A DNA stretch of 64,000 bases from Sternotherus odoratus (Eukaryota; Chordata; Testudines; Kinosternidae). Below are positions 10,975 to 20,607 of the stretch, piece by piece (the first letter of the stretch is position 1; every line of letters starts with the position of its first letter). A program made the position numbers and the translations under genes. The stretch spans positions 30,516,189 to 30,580,188 of the forward strand of contig JAVMKO010000010.1 in the NCBI GenBank assembly GCA_032164245.1, in the 5' to 3' direction. The notes beneath the pieces are model-generated. The model saw only the letters and a list, made by a program, of their open reading frames with translations. It was not told where the DNA came from and did not search any database.

Positions 10975-12612
10975 TAGGCCCAAAGGCCTTTTACTCTAAA
11001 AGCATGGGTGGGTATAATATGCAAGAATTAAAACAAAAATTAGAAGAGTGTTATTCTTTTATGGAATGTTTATGGGACAAGACTTATTGAAGGATTTATC
11101 CTTAGGGTCATATTGTATCTGGAGATTCTCTAGGTGAACAAGGCAGAAAAGGAGAAGTGTTAAGAGTCTTGCATCTGCTGCAGAGAGGCAGCAATAATTG
11201 AATTTCTTATACTCCTAAGCACAGAGACTGCTCCCTAGCACTCTTGGTGCACAAACTACCTCCTAAAAATGGAAGGAAAAGCCAGGGAAGGAGGGGACTA
11301 TGGGGCTCACCCAGCCACACAAATTGGTCAGTCCTGGTGGGTGGGTGCCCGCAAAGCACTCTCCTAATGTATGGCACAGAGGGCATACTTCTCCTGTGCA
11401 CCAGGATCTCTGGAGAGCTATGCGCTAGCACCAAAGGCAGCTATCAAATGCCACAATCTGGCACAGAATATATGTGTTTGACCTTTCTGACATATAGTAC
11501 ATATCTAAAGTAATATACTGCATAGTTAGCTTATTTCCATTATGCAGGAGTTAACCAGTTCAGATAAATTAACATTGCTTCCACTCTTGGATCTTCACCC
11601 AAAACCCAAGCCAAACTGACCCTTTTTGGAAATTTAAAACGTTTATTTTTTTTCTCGGATTATTTTTCATTTTCATTCCCCTCCGTATGCCGGGATTCAG
11701 GTTATGACCATAAGCTGACGTGCCAGTGTGTTACTTCCAGCCTGATTTGAACCAGAAAGCTTAGAATGAAAGAGGCATTCTTACTAAATTTCTACTCCAA
11801 TTCTGCAGACACGGGAGATTTGGTGAAGTATGTGACTTTGGATGCTCATCTAAACCCTATCTCTAAAGCTTTCAAATTCTTGTTTTGGATCAATGTAATG
11901 GGTAACCAAACTAGAAAGATTAGCAAGGAATAATATTTATTACCCTTGAACACAATCATGGAACTGTTTGTAATTCTTAATCTGCATTAAAACAAATCAA
12001 CAGAAAACTGGGTTTAAAAACTGTTATAGAGTATAAATGTGCATTTCAGAAAATCAGTATCAATTCTGAAGTTCACATCTATACTTTGGATTAAAATATA
12101 CAGTACCTTTAACTGTTTCAAAATAAACTGTAATTCCAGAAAATAAAAAACTTTTTCAATATTTATTACCCATATCAGGAGTAATAGTCTCTAACTTATG
12201 TATAATAATTTAGAGCATATATTTATCAAATTTTAAAGGAGTCTTTAAAGTACTTTTACTTTACTTTTAAATCATACTATTATATATTTATGCAAAACGT
12301 ATTAGTGTTCCTTATTTTTTCACATAACCTAGCATCATATTTAACACAGCACATACATGTTGAAAGGGACCAAAAGTTATTTCAGATGCAAAATCAAATC
12401 TGCAACATTATCATCACTGATGGCTTGAAACATTAAAGTTTATTAAAACTGGACCATGAAGTAGAACTGCAATCAAATAGTGTACTGTAATGCCACAAAT
12501 TAGAATATACTTGAGAATCTGGAAGAGATTCAAAAGATCTGAGCTATATTACATGAACTGCTTTATAAGAAATACAGAAATCTCCTATCTATGAAGGAAT
12601 GGCCTATAAATC
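10975..12612. other. No gene seen
   Basis: Ordinary AT-rich intronic sequence. No exon, repeat or RNA gene was recognised. Short open frames are chance. Confidence 0.5.
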
Positions 12613-12958
12613 AATGAATCATAGAATCAAAGGACTGGAAGGGACTTTGAGAGGTCATCTAGTCCAGTCCCCTGCATTCATGGCAGGAAGAAGTATTATA
12701 TACACTATTCTTGACTGGTGTTTGTCTAACCTACTCTTAAAAATCTCCAATGATGAAGATTCCACAACCTCCCTAGGCAATTTATATCAGTTGTTAACCA
12801 CACAGACAGTTAGGAAGTTTTTCCTGATGTCCAACCTAAACCTCCCTTGCTGCAATTTAAACCCACTGCTTCTTGTCCTATCCTCAGTGGTTAAGAACAA
12901 CAAATTTTCTCCCTCCTCCTTGTAACAAACTTGAAAACTATCATCATGGCCCCTCTCA
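12613..12958 (-). mobile_element. CR1 LINE 3' UTR, antisense
   Basis: Starts at the ATCATAGAATCA end characteristic of CR1 (octamer tail seen in reverse), followed by GGACTGGAAGGGACTTTGAG and GGTCATCTAGTCCAGTCCCC. It continues through the CR1 3' UTR to about 12958, where a MITE-like segment begins. The open frame across it on the plus strand has no coding meaning. Confidence 0.88.
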
Positions 12959-12960
12959 TG

Positions 12961-13080
12961 GCTTGTCTACACTACCCGCCGGATCGGCGGGCAGCGATCA
13001 ATCCCTGGGGGCTGATTTATTGTGTCTAGTATAGATGCGGAAGATCAACGCAGAGCATTCTCCCATTGACTCCGTTACTC
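12961..13080. repeat. Harbinger-like MITE fragment
   Basis: GGCTTGTCTACACTACCCG resembles the terminus of the Harbinger-type MITEs at 3572 and 52020. The interior AGATCAACGC and CTCCCATTGACTCCG blocks are also shared in style. No second terminus was identified. Confidence 0.45.
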
Positions 13081-14110
13081 TACACCAGAATATTTCAGAA
13101 TACAGAAAACAGTCATTTCCTTCTCTTGCTAATATTTTCACTTGTGCAAATAAACGTTCATTAATATTTCTTCATTAAGTAGTCTTCAGAATATACAGAA
13201 TTTTAACACAGAGATTAGTTAACTTGCCAGGTGTATGGGTAATTTGTTTAACTCATACTCTACTGGAAGCAAACTTTCTTTAAAAAAATAGATAAGGACA
13301 TATTCTCTGTCCTAAAGAATTTAGCATCTAAATGAGATGAGAAACAGACAAGATATGGGACAATAATTCACAGAAGAAAACTGAAGGGATTACTAATATT
13401 AGGAAGACAACTGCATGTAGCCAATCTGTGACTGCTAGCAGTAAATATTTCAAATGGCCAGGGATGGAACATTAGATGGGGAGGGCTCTGAGTTACTGCA
13501 GAGAATTCTTTCCCAAGGTGTCTGGCTATCAGGTCTTGCCCACGCAGTCAGGGTCCAAATGATCATGGTATTTGGGGTAGGGAAGGAATTTTTCCTTGGG
13601 TCAGCTTGGGAGAAACCCTGGGGGGGGGGGGGAATTACCTTTCTCTACAGAATGTGGTATGGGTCACTTGTCGGTTTAAACTAGTCCAGAGGTTGGGGGT
13701 CTATTACAGGAGTGGGTGGGTGAGGTTCTGTGACCTGCAATGTGCCGGAGGTCAGACTAGATCATGATGGTCAAACTTTTTGCCCTTAGGGCCACATCGG
13801 CGCTACAAAATTATATGGAGGGCTGTGTAGGACCCAAACAGCCTGGCTCCGACCCCCTTCCATTTCCTGCCCCCCCGACTGTCCACCTCGGAATTCCCAA
13901 CCCCCACGGCTCCTTGTCCTCTGACCACCTCCTCCAGAGACCCCCTGCCCCTAACCACCTCTCTGGGACCCCACCCCCATCTAAGCTCCCTCTCCCTGCT
14001 CCTTGTCCCGACTGCCCCCTCCCGAGACCCTCCCACCCTAACAGGACCCTATCTACTCCCTGTCCCTTGACTGCCCCACAAAAACAGGGTTACTTACCTG
14101 TAACTGTTGT

Positions 14111-14290
14111 TCTTCGAGATGTGTTGCTCACATCCATTCCACTATAGGTCAGGCACGCGCTGCGGGCCTGGTTGCCGGGCAGATTTTTCCCCTAGCTGCA
14201 GACTGGGCGAGCAGGGAGCCCCCTGGAGTGGCGCCACTGAGGCACTCTATAAGTACCCCTGCGACACAGTCTGGCCCCCAGTTCCTTCTT
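14111..14290. repeat. DIRS inverted terminal repeat (3' side of element)
   Basis: Inverted match to 20091-20270. Shared blocks include CTATAGGTCAGGCACGCGCT, CTAGCTGCAGACTGGGCGAG and TATAAGTACCCCTGCGACAC. The outermost 25 bases differ slightly between the two ends (GATGTGTTGCTC versus GTGATTGCTC). Confidence 0.93.
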
Positions 14291-14337
14291 TGCCGGCTAA
14301 CCCGACAGTGGGGAAGGAGGGCGGGTCTGGAATGGAT

Positions 14338-14426
14338 GTGAGCAACACATCTCGAAGAACAACAGTTACAGGTAAGTAACCCTGTTTTCTTCTTCGAGTG
14401 ATTGCTCACATGCATTCCACTATAGG
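14338..14426. repeat. DIRS internal complementary region
   Basis: The first half (14338-14388) is the reverse complement of 14081-14131 and the second half (14389-14426) is the reverse complement of 20233-20270. It therefore contains a copy of the two element ends abutted at 14388/14389, which DIRS elements are thought to use as template for circularisation. Confidence 0.93.
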
Positions 14427-14442
14427 TGACTACAAGCAATAC

Positions 14443-15510
14443 CTAGGAGGTGGGGTCGGGTGGACCCATTGCTGATCGTAAGACCGCTGACCCAAACGCC
14501 GCATCGTCCCTGGTTTGCTGGACTATGGCGTAGTGGGCGGCGAAGGTGTGGACGGAGGACCAGGTAGCCGCCCTGCAAATGTCCGTGATAGGGACTCCCT
14601 CCCGGAAGGCCGCAGAGGACGCCTGCGCTCTCGTGGAATGTGCTGTCACTCTCTCAAGCGGCTTGCCCGCGAGTTCATAACAGGTGTGAATGCACGAGGT
14701 GATCCAGGAGGAGAGCCTTTGGGCGGAAACTGGTTGGCCCTTCATTCTTTCTGCAACAGCCACGAAGAGTTGTGTTGTTTTCCTGAATTGCTTTGTTCTG
14801 TCTAAATAAAAAGCAAGAGCCCTCCTAACGTCCAACGTGTGTAATTGTTGTTCCCTTCCAGAGGTGTGTGGCCTAGGATAAAAGACTGGGAGACAAATGT
14901 CTTGGTTCACATGGAAGGGGGAGACCACCTTAGGCAGGAAGGCCGGGTGGGGACGTAGCTGCACCTTGTCATTGTGGAAGATAGTGTAGGGCGGCTCGGA
15001 GGTCAGTGCGCGGATCTCTGACACTCTACGAGCCGAGGTGATAGCTACTAGGAATGCCACCTTGCAGGAAAGGTGGAGTAAGGAACACGTGGCGAGGGGC
15101 TCGAACGGGGGCATCATAAGGCGTGAGAGCACCAGGTTGAGGTCCCAGGGTGGAATGGGACACTTGACGTTCGGGTACAGTTTATCCAGGCCCCTGAGGA
15201 AACGGTATACCACAGGATCTGAAAAGACTGAGTGGTTCGCCTGGCCCGGATGAAAAGCTGATATGGCAGCGAGGTGGACGCGTATAGTAGAAGTAGAAAG
15301 GCCCTGGTTTCTAAGGCCTAAGAGGTAGTCCAATATGCGCGGGATAGCAGCCTCACTTGGGACTACATCATGTTGTCTGCACCATGCAGAAAAGCGGGTC
15401 CACTTGGCTGTATAGGTACTTCTGGTGGATGGTTTTCTACTTCCCAGAAGGACATTCTGTACCTCCGTCGAGCATAAGAGCTCAGGACCTCTCAGCCATG
15501 GAGTAGCCAC
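14443..15510 (-). CDS. DIRS tyrosine recombinase
   Basis: C-terminal third of a 962-codon frame that stays open from 17331. Upstream of about 15510 that frame is a shadow of the RT, so the functional protein probably starts near 15.5 kb or overlaps the RT end. A SAM-like N-terminal domain (STRSTYTAKWTRFSAWCRQH, LAAISAFH) is followed by the catalytic domain: ITSARRVSEIRAL (first Arg near 768), HSTR (898-901), and the C-terminal ATWSSVHTFAAHYAI with the nucleophile Tyr near 934 (numbering of the full open frame). It would integrate the circular DNA copy, which is why no integrase and no target duplication are seen. Confidence 0.92.
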   Translation of the reverse strand: MATPWLRGPELLCSTEVQNVLLGSRKPSTRSTYTAKWTRFSAWCRQHDVVPSEAAIPRILDYLLGLRNQGLSTSTIRVHLAAISAFHPGQANHSVFSDPVVYRFLRGLDKLYPNVKCPIPPWDLNLVLSRLMMPPFEPLATCSLLHLSCKVAFLVAITSARRVSEIRALTSEPPYTIFHNDKVQLRPHPAFLPKVVSPFHVNQDICLPVFYPRPHTSGREQQLHTLDVRRALAFYLDRTKQFRKTTQLFVAVAERMKGQPVSAQRLSSWITSCIHTCYELAGKPLERVTAHSTRAQASSAAFREGVPITDICRAATWSSVHTFAAHYAIVQQTRDDAAFGSAVLRSAMGPPDPTS

Positions 15511-17351
15511 GCTGTGAGGTGGAGGGACTGCAAGTCCGGATGCAGGAGGCGACCGTGATCCTGCGAGATCAGGTCGGGCCACAGCGGGAGGCTGATGGGA
15601 GGGGCCCTGGACAGCCGGAGGAGGGACGCATACCAGCATTGCCTGGGCCAGGCCGGGGCTATGAGGATGACGTGTGCCCTGTCCCGTCTGATCTTCAGGA
15701 TCACCTTGTGGAGAAGCGGGATCGGAGGGAACGCGTAGAGCAGGTGCCCCGTCCAGGGTAGGAGGAAGGCATCTGTCAGGGATCCCCGGGAGCCGCCTCG
15801 AAAGGAGCAGAACTGGAGGCACTTCCTGTTCTGCCTGGAGGCGAAGAGGTCGATGTGGGGAAATCCCCACCTCAGGAAGATCGGTCGGATGACATCCGGC
15901 CGAAGGGACCACTCGTGGGACATGAATGACCTGCTGAGGTGGTCCGCCAGCGTGTTCTGAATCCCGGGGAGGAAAGAGGCCACCGGGTGAACGTCGTGGG
16001 CTATACAAAACTCCCATAGGAGAATCGCCTCTTGACACAGGGGACTGGACCGGGCCCCGCCCTGCTTGTTTATGTAGTATTGGGCAGTGGTGTTGTCCGT
16101 CAACACTGCCACACAGTGACCCTGTAGCGTGTCCCGGAACGCTTGGCACGCAAGTCTGACGGCCCTCAGCTCCCGGACATTGATATGGAGGCAGAGGTCT
16201 GACTCCGACCAGCGGCCTTGTGTCCTGAGAGCCCCTAGGTGAGCTCCCCAACCCATCGACGAGGCGTCCGTCACTAGGGACATGGACGGGCTGGGGGGGA
16301 GGAAGGGGACCCCTCGGCACGCATTGCTCTGGTCTTCCCACCAAGTCAGAGCGGATAGGGTGGCTTTGGGGATAGAAAGGAGGGTGTCCAAACTGTCCCT
16401 TCTTGGCCGGTAGGCCACTGCGAGCCACGATTGCAGTGGGCGTAGCCGCAGTCTGGCGTGCTGTGTCACGTAGGTGCACGATGCCATGTGGTCTAACAGG
16501 CTGAGGAAGACTCTGGCCGTGGACATTGGACAGCTGCGAAGCTGTCTGATGGCCGACTGGATGGCGAGAAACCGGGGCTGGGGCAGGGATGCCCTTGCCA
16601 CCCTGGAGTCTAGTAGGGCCCCAATGAACTCTATGCTCTGGGTGGGCTCCAGGGTGGACTTCTCCTCGTTGAGGAGGATTCCCAGGCGGTCGAAGGTGTT
16701 GATGACCAGACGCACGTGCTCTGACACTTGGTCCCTGGAGGTGCCCCGGATCAGCCAGTCGTCTAGGTACGGGTATACCTGTACCCCGCGGCGCCGCAGG
16801 AACGCCGCCACTACTGCCATGCACTTCGTGAAGACCCTGGGCGCGGTGGACAGGCCGAAGGGCAGGACTGCAAATTGATAATGTTCTTCCGCTATTAGAA
16901 AGCGGAGGTAGCGCCTGTGAGAAGGTTTGATGCTCACGTGGAAGTAGGCATCCTTCATGTCGAGGGCAGCGAACCAATCTCCCGGATCCAGAGAGGGAAT
17001 AATAGTGCCCAAGGTGACCATGCGGAACTTGAACTTGATCATGTAGGTGTTGAGTTCGCGCAGGTCCAGGATGGGCCGGAGGCCCCCTTTCGCCTTGGGG
17101 ATTAGGAAGTAGCGGGAGTAGAACCCCCTTCCCCTGAACTCCTGTGGTACAGGTTCGATGGCTCCCAGTGCGAGGAGCGACCTGACCTCCTGTACAAGCA
17201 GTTGCTCGTGAGATGGGTCCCTGAAGAGGGACGAGGGAGGTGGGTGGGTTGGAGGAGTGGAGGAGAGTTGGAGGGAGTATCCCACCTCCACCGTGCGGAG
17301 GACCCACTGGTCTGATGTGATGTCTGACCATGCACGGTGGAAGTGAGACAA
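15492..17351 (-). CDS. DIRS reverse transcriptase-RNase H
   Basis: 619 codons counted from a TTG at 17351. The frame has no ATG there and stays open upstream across the Gag stop, in +1 relative to Gag, so the true start or a frameshift is undecided. RT motifs: LDMKDAYFHVSI (catalytic D131), VLPFGLSTAPRVFTK (about 162-176), and the active site YPYLDDWL (YLDD 195-198). RNase H motifs: VTDASSMGWGAHLG (D362), NVRELRAV (E394), VLTDNTTAQYYIN (D419), LADHLS (D470). All key acidic residues are present. This enzyme would copy the element RNA into DNA. Confidence 0.94.
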   Translation of the reverse strand: MSHFHRAWSDITSDQWVLRTVEVGYSLQLSSTPPTHPPPSSLFRDPSHEQLLVQEVRSLLALGAIEPVPQEFRGRGFYSRYFLIPKAKGGLRPILDLRELNTYMIKFKFRMVTLGTIIPSLDPGDWFAALDMKDAYFHVSIKPSHRRYLRFLIAEEHYQFAVLPFGLSTAPRVFTKCMAVVAAFLRRRGVQVYPYLDDWLIRGTSRDQVSEHVRLVINTFDRLGILLNEEKSTLEPTQSIEFIGALLDSRVARASLPQPRFLAIQSAIRQLRSCPMSTARVFLSLLDHMASCTYVTQHARLRLRPLQSWLAVAYRPRRDSLDTLLSIPKATLSALTWWEDQSNACRGVPFLPPSPSMSLVTDASSMGWGAHLGALRTQGRWSESDLCLHINVRELRAVRLACQAFRDTLQGHCVAVLTDNTTAQYYINKQGGARSSPLCQEAILLWEFCIAHDVHPVASFLPGIQNTLADHLSRSFMSHEWSLRPDVIRPIFLRWGFPHIDLFASRQNRKCLQFCSFRGGSRGSLTDAFLLPWTGHLLYAFPPIPLLHKVILKIRRDRAHVILIAPAWPRQCWYASLLRLSRAPPISLPLWPDLISQDHGRLLHPDLQSLHLTAWLLHG

Positions 17352-17409
17352 ACGGTCTCCGAAGGGAGGATCCAGGACTGTAGTTATTAAGCTGCCCCCG
17401 GGCGCACCA

Positions 17410-19926
17410 TCAAAAGTTGGACCTAGGCCCCTGGGAAGGCTTAGGTCCCCGCTGTTTCCCGCCCTGCCTAGGCCCCTGACGCTTGCGGAAGGGGCGGTTT
17501 CTCCTGCTGGAGGAGTCCTGTGGCTGGCGGGCGGGTGGGAAGAACTTCCGGCGCGGCGGGATGAAGGGGCGCCTTTGCGGCCCCGCGGTGTGCATGCCGA
17601 GGCCCTTGAGGGTCACCCCTCTGTCATTGAGGGCCTGGAGCCGCGCGTCTGTGTCCTCCGAAAAGAGGGCCTGTCCCTCAAACGGGAGGTCCTGGATTTT
17701 GTACTGCATCGCCGGGGCAAGGCTGGATGAGCAGAGCCATGCTGCCCGGCGAAGGGCTATGCCCGAGGCCATAGTCCTGGCCGCTGAGTCTGCTGAGTCC
17801 AGGGCCGCTTGCAGGGTGTGCCTTGAGATATCCCTGCTCTGAGTTAGAAGGGCCCTAAACTCCTGTCTGCTCTCCTGGGGGAGAGCGGTCTCGAATTTGT
17901 TGAGGGCCTCCACTGTATCAAAGTGGTGCCTACTCATTAGGGCCTGATGGTTAGCCACCCTGAGTTGGAGGCCCCCGGAGGAGTAAACCTTCCTGCCAAA
18001 GTGGTCCAGCCTCTTGGCTTCTTTGGCCTTAGGTACCTGGGCCTCCTGTCCGTTGCGCTCTTTATTGTTCACCGACTCCACCACCAGGGAGGAGGGCGTA
18101 GGGTGAACATACAAATACTCATAGCCCGTGGCCGGGACAAAGTAGCGCTTCTCTACCCCCCGGGCGGTGGGGGGGATGGAGGCGGGGGTCTTCCAGACCG
18201 ACGTGGTGTGCGCTTTAATTGTATTAATGAATGGCACAGCCACACGTGCCGGGGTGCCCTTTGTTAGCATGGTGGTGACCGGGTCATCCACCATCTGGAT
18301 CTCCTCAAGGGGCAGGTTCATATTTTTCGCAACTGCCTGGAGGAGGTGCTGGTAATTAGAGAGTTCCAGGGCGGGCGGGCTGTTGGAAGAGGTGCCCGCC
18401 ACCGCCTCTACCCCCACTGGGGAGGCGTAAGGACCTGGCTCTCGGGGGCTGTGTATTGCCGACGGCTGGCTGGCCGAGGATGGCCCTGGTAGGTCCTGCC
18501 GGGCAGCCCTCGCACATACAGGGAACCCTGGCTCAGACTGGGTTTCCCCCGGTTGGTCATGCTCCCATGCCACCCATTCTGGCCAGGCCGGGTTTAGGGT
18601 GGCTGGGGCTGGTCCCATTACTGGAGGGGACGCTGAGGCAGAGGAGTGCCATGGAGCCGCTGTAGTGGCCGACTGGAGGGCCTTAGGCGGAGAGTCATGC
18701 CGGGTTTGTGTGCCAGCCGACTCTCTACGCCTCCGGCGCCGAGGGCTTCTCGACCGGTGCCGGGAGAAGTGACTGCCCCCTGAAGATCGGCTGCTGCTGG
18801 ATCCACTTCTGCGGGATCCACGGTGCCGCGATGACGACCGGTGCCGGGCTGATCGCCGGTGCCGCGATGAGGTCCGGTGCCGGGGCGAGCGGCGGTGCCG
18901 CCTAGATGTGGAGCGCCGATGTCTGCGGTGCCGCGACGACGAACGGTGCCGAGGAGATCGGTGCCGTGTTGATCGTGACCGGTGCCGCGACGACGAGCGG
19001 TGCCGGGAAGATGAGCGGCTCGGCGATCGGCGTCCAGAGCGGCCCCTGTGGCAGCTGACGGACCGGTGCCGGGAGTGCGACCGGTGCCGGGAGTACGACC
19101 GGCGTCTGTCCGTGCGGGAGTGCCGGGACTCCGACCGGCGCCAGGACTCAGACCGGCGGCCGGAGCGCGATCTGCGCGATCGGCCATGAGGAGACCCGGA
19201 GCATGGTCTCAACTCATTGCGGCGCCGAGACTGCGACCGGTGCCGGGAAGCTGACCGGTACCGGGAGTTAGATCGGCGCCGCGAGATCGATCGGCGTCCG
19301 TGCCCAGCCGGGCTTCGAGCCGCGATCTCCGTCACGGTCATGGGCGGCTTGCCCCTAGACCGGACAGGTTGCTGAGGGGTATCCTCCGCAAGCAACCTCC
19401 TCGCAGCAGCGAACGCCTCCGGCGTGGAGGGAAGCTGCTGCGGAATCGGCACCCTGAGTGGCGAGACCACTGGCACCGGACTCGACGGGGCCTCCTGCGG
19501 CGCCGGAGTCGTCGGTGCGGGTGCAGGCGGCTGTGCCTCTGGTCGGCTCCCCGGCGGCGACCGTGGGCGCGTGAGCGGTGCCGGAGGCTGCACGCGGTCC
19601 GGTGCCGATGCTGGGCGCGGTTCCGATTCCTTTCTGCGCTTAGCGCTGGGGGAGCGCGACCGGTGCCGAGGCTTTGCTTTGGCCGGCTTGGGTGCGGGGC
19701 CCGGTGCCGCACTCGAGTCCGGAGTGAGGGCCGCCTCTAACAGGATCTGCCGCAGGCGGGATTCTCTGTCCTTGCGGGTCCTGGGTTTGAAGGCCCTGCA
19801 GATTTTGCAGGAGTCTGCCAAGTGCGCTTCCCCGAGGCACTTAAGACACTTGGAGTGTGGGTCCCCCGCAGGCATGGGCTTCCCACACTCCGCACATGGC
19901 TTGAATCCCGGAGCCTTGGATGACAT
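17410..19926 (-). CDS. DIRS Gag-like protein with Arg/Ser-rich domain
   Basis: 838 codons from an ATG at 19926. The N-terminus has a zinc-binding-like cluster: C11, C14, C27, C30, H35, C40, C43. From about residue 85 the protein is Pro/Ala-rich, and from about 200 to 390 it is an Arg/Ser/His repeat region (RHRSRSPRR-type units) like SR splicing proteins. The conserved DIRS Gag core follows (about 500-800): SNYQHLLQAVAKNMNLPLEE, KRYFVPATGYEYLYVHP, QAALDSADSAARTMASGIAL and IQDLPFEGQALFSEDTD. The C-terminus is basic. The frame ends 59 bp before the annotated RT start. It probably binds element RNA, by family analogy. Confidence 0.9.
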   Translation of the reverse strand: MSSKAPGFKPCAECGKPMPAGDPHSKCLKCLGEAHLADSCKICRAFKPRTRKDRESRLRQILLEAALTPDSSAAPGPAPKPAKAKPRHRSRSPSAKRRKESEPRPASAPDRVQPPAPLTRPRSPPGSRPEAQPPAPAPTTPAPQEAPSSPVPVVSPLRVPIPQQLPSTPEAFAAARRLLAEDTPQQPVRSRGKPPMTVTEIAARSPAGHGRRSISRRRSNSRYRSASRHRSQSRRRNELRPCSGSPHGRSRRSRSGRRSESWRRSESRHSRTDRRRSYSRHRSHSRHRSVSCHRGRSGRRSPSRSSSRHRSSSRHRSRSTRHRSPRHRSSSRHRRHRRSTSRRHRRSPRHRTSSRHRRSARHRSSSRHRGSRRSGSSSSRSSGGSHFSRHRSRSPRRRRRRESAGTQTRHDSPPKALQSATTAAPWHSSASASPPVMGPAPATLNPAWPEWVAWEHDQPGETQSEPGFPVCARAARQDLPGPSSASQPSAIHSPREPGPYASPVGVEAVAGTSSNSPPALELSNYQHLLQAVAKNMNLPLEEIQMVDDPVTTMLTKGTPARVAVPFINTIKAHTTSVWKTPASIPPTARGVEKRYFVPATGYEYLYVHPTPSSLVVESVNNKERNGQEAQVPKAKEAKRLDHFGRKVYSSGGLQLRVANHQALMSRHHFDTVEALNKFETALPQESRQEFRALLTQSRDISRHTLQAALDSADSAARTMASGIALRRAAWLCSSSLAPAMQYKIQDLPFEGQALFSEDTDARLQALNDRGVTLKGLGMHTAGPQRRPFIPPRRKFFPPARQPQDSSSRRNRPFRKRQGPRQGGKQRGPKPSQGPRSNF

Positions 19927-20090
19927 GGCTCCGGTGGCAGGGAAATCCCCTGCACCTAACTATTTACACTATAAACTACTTAACAACTACTTAACAACAA
20001 CGATTAGTGAGAACAATAGGAATAACAGCTAGGAGATAAGGAGGACGCTCAAGAGCAGTACTCCTGTTCCGACTACCAGCGCGAGCGGTG

Positions 20091-20270
20091 AAGAAGGAAC
20101 TGGGGGCCAGACTGTGTCGCAGGGGTACTTATAGAGTGCCTCAGTGGCGCCACTCCAGGGGGCTCCCTGCTCGCCCAGTCTGCAGCTAGGGGAAAAATCT
20201 GCCCGGCAACCAGGCCCGCAGCGCGTGCCTGACCTATAGTGGAATGCATGTGAGCAATCACTCGAAGAAG
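20091..20270. repeat. DIRS inverted terminal repeat (5' side of element)
   Basis: Partner of 14111-14290. In the element's own orientation it precedes the Gag-like frame by about 165 bp and holds CTATAAGTACC, a possible TATA-like box for the element's promoter. Confidence 0.92.
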
Positions 20271-20607
20271 AACTCCATGCCCCTTATCCAAACCCTAGCC
20301 CCCTTACCATGCTGCTTAGAGCAGCGTGTCTGGAGGCCACGCAGCCCACCAGAGCTCACAGCCCCACCCCCTTTTCATGCCACTGAGAGCAACAGGAGCT
20401 CATGCCCTGCCAGAGCCAGCCACGGACTGCCCAGGAGCACAAGCCAGAGTGCTTGTGGCGTGGCGCGCTGAGTCTCTAGGAGAGTGGAGAAGGCGGGGGA
20501 GGGGCCAGGAGTAACTCAAGGGCTGGGTAGGATGGGCCTGCGGGCCATAGTTTGCCCACCCCGGACTAGATGATCACAATGGTCCCTTCTGACCTTAAAG
20601 ACTATGG

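Larger units (their letters stand above)
14081..20270 (-). mobile_element. Full-length DIRS retrotransposon
   Basis: 6.2-kb tyrosine-recombinase retrotransposon on the minus strand, the same sense as SCAPER. It has 180-bp inverted terminal repeats (14111-14290 and 20091-20270), an outer extension at its 3' end (14081-14110), and an internal complementary region (about 14338-14426) next to the 3' repeat that is complementary to both outer ends joined together, the defining DIRS circle-junction arrangement. Three long open frames follow: Gag-like, RT-RNase H and tyrosine recombinase. No target duplication is seen, as expected for recombinase-mediated integration. None of the three frames has an internal stop. 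Confidence 0.95.
13763..20563. mobile_element. hAT element split by the DIRS insertion
   Basis: Outer ends are TGGTCAAACTTTTTGCCC and GGGCCATAGTTTGCCCACCC, inverted-repeat termini of a hAT family. The exact 8-bp duplication GACTAGAT lies at 13755-13762 and 20564-20571. The two halves (13763-14080 and 20271-20563, about 610 bp) are C-rich/GC-rich and carry no transposase. Confidence 0.8.
13440..20607 (+). mobile_element. CR1 LINE 3' end, split by hAT and DIRS insertions
   Basis: Left part (about 13440-13762) reads as CR1 3' UTR (GTGTCTGGCTATCAGG, GGGAAGGAATTTTTCC, TACAGGAGTGGGTGGGTGAG, GGAGGTCAGACTAGAT). The right part (20564-20607) continues GACTAGATGATCACAATGG and CTTCTGACCTTAAAGACTATG. The two halves were one copy before the hAT element at 13763-20563 inserted and duplicated GACTAGAT. 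Confidence 0.85.

Noticed and set aside
15492..17331. N-terminal two-thirds of the 962-codon DIRS frame
   Set aside because: It overlaps the RT-RNase H gene in another frame and has no recognisable domain; only the C-terminal recombinase part is kept.
18618..19187. Minus and plus frames rich in Arg/Cys/Asp or Gly/Thr/Pro across the Gag RS domain
   Set aside because: They are alternate-frame readings of the Arg/Ser codon repeat; only the 838-codon frame carries a conserved Gag core.
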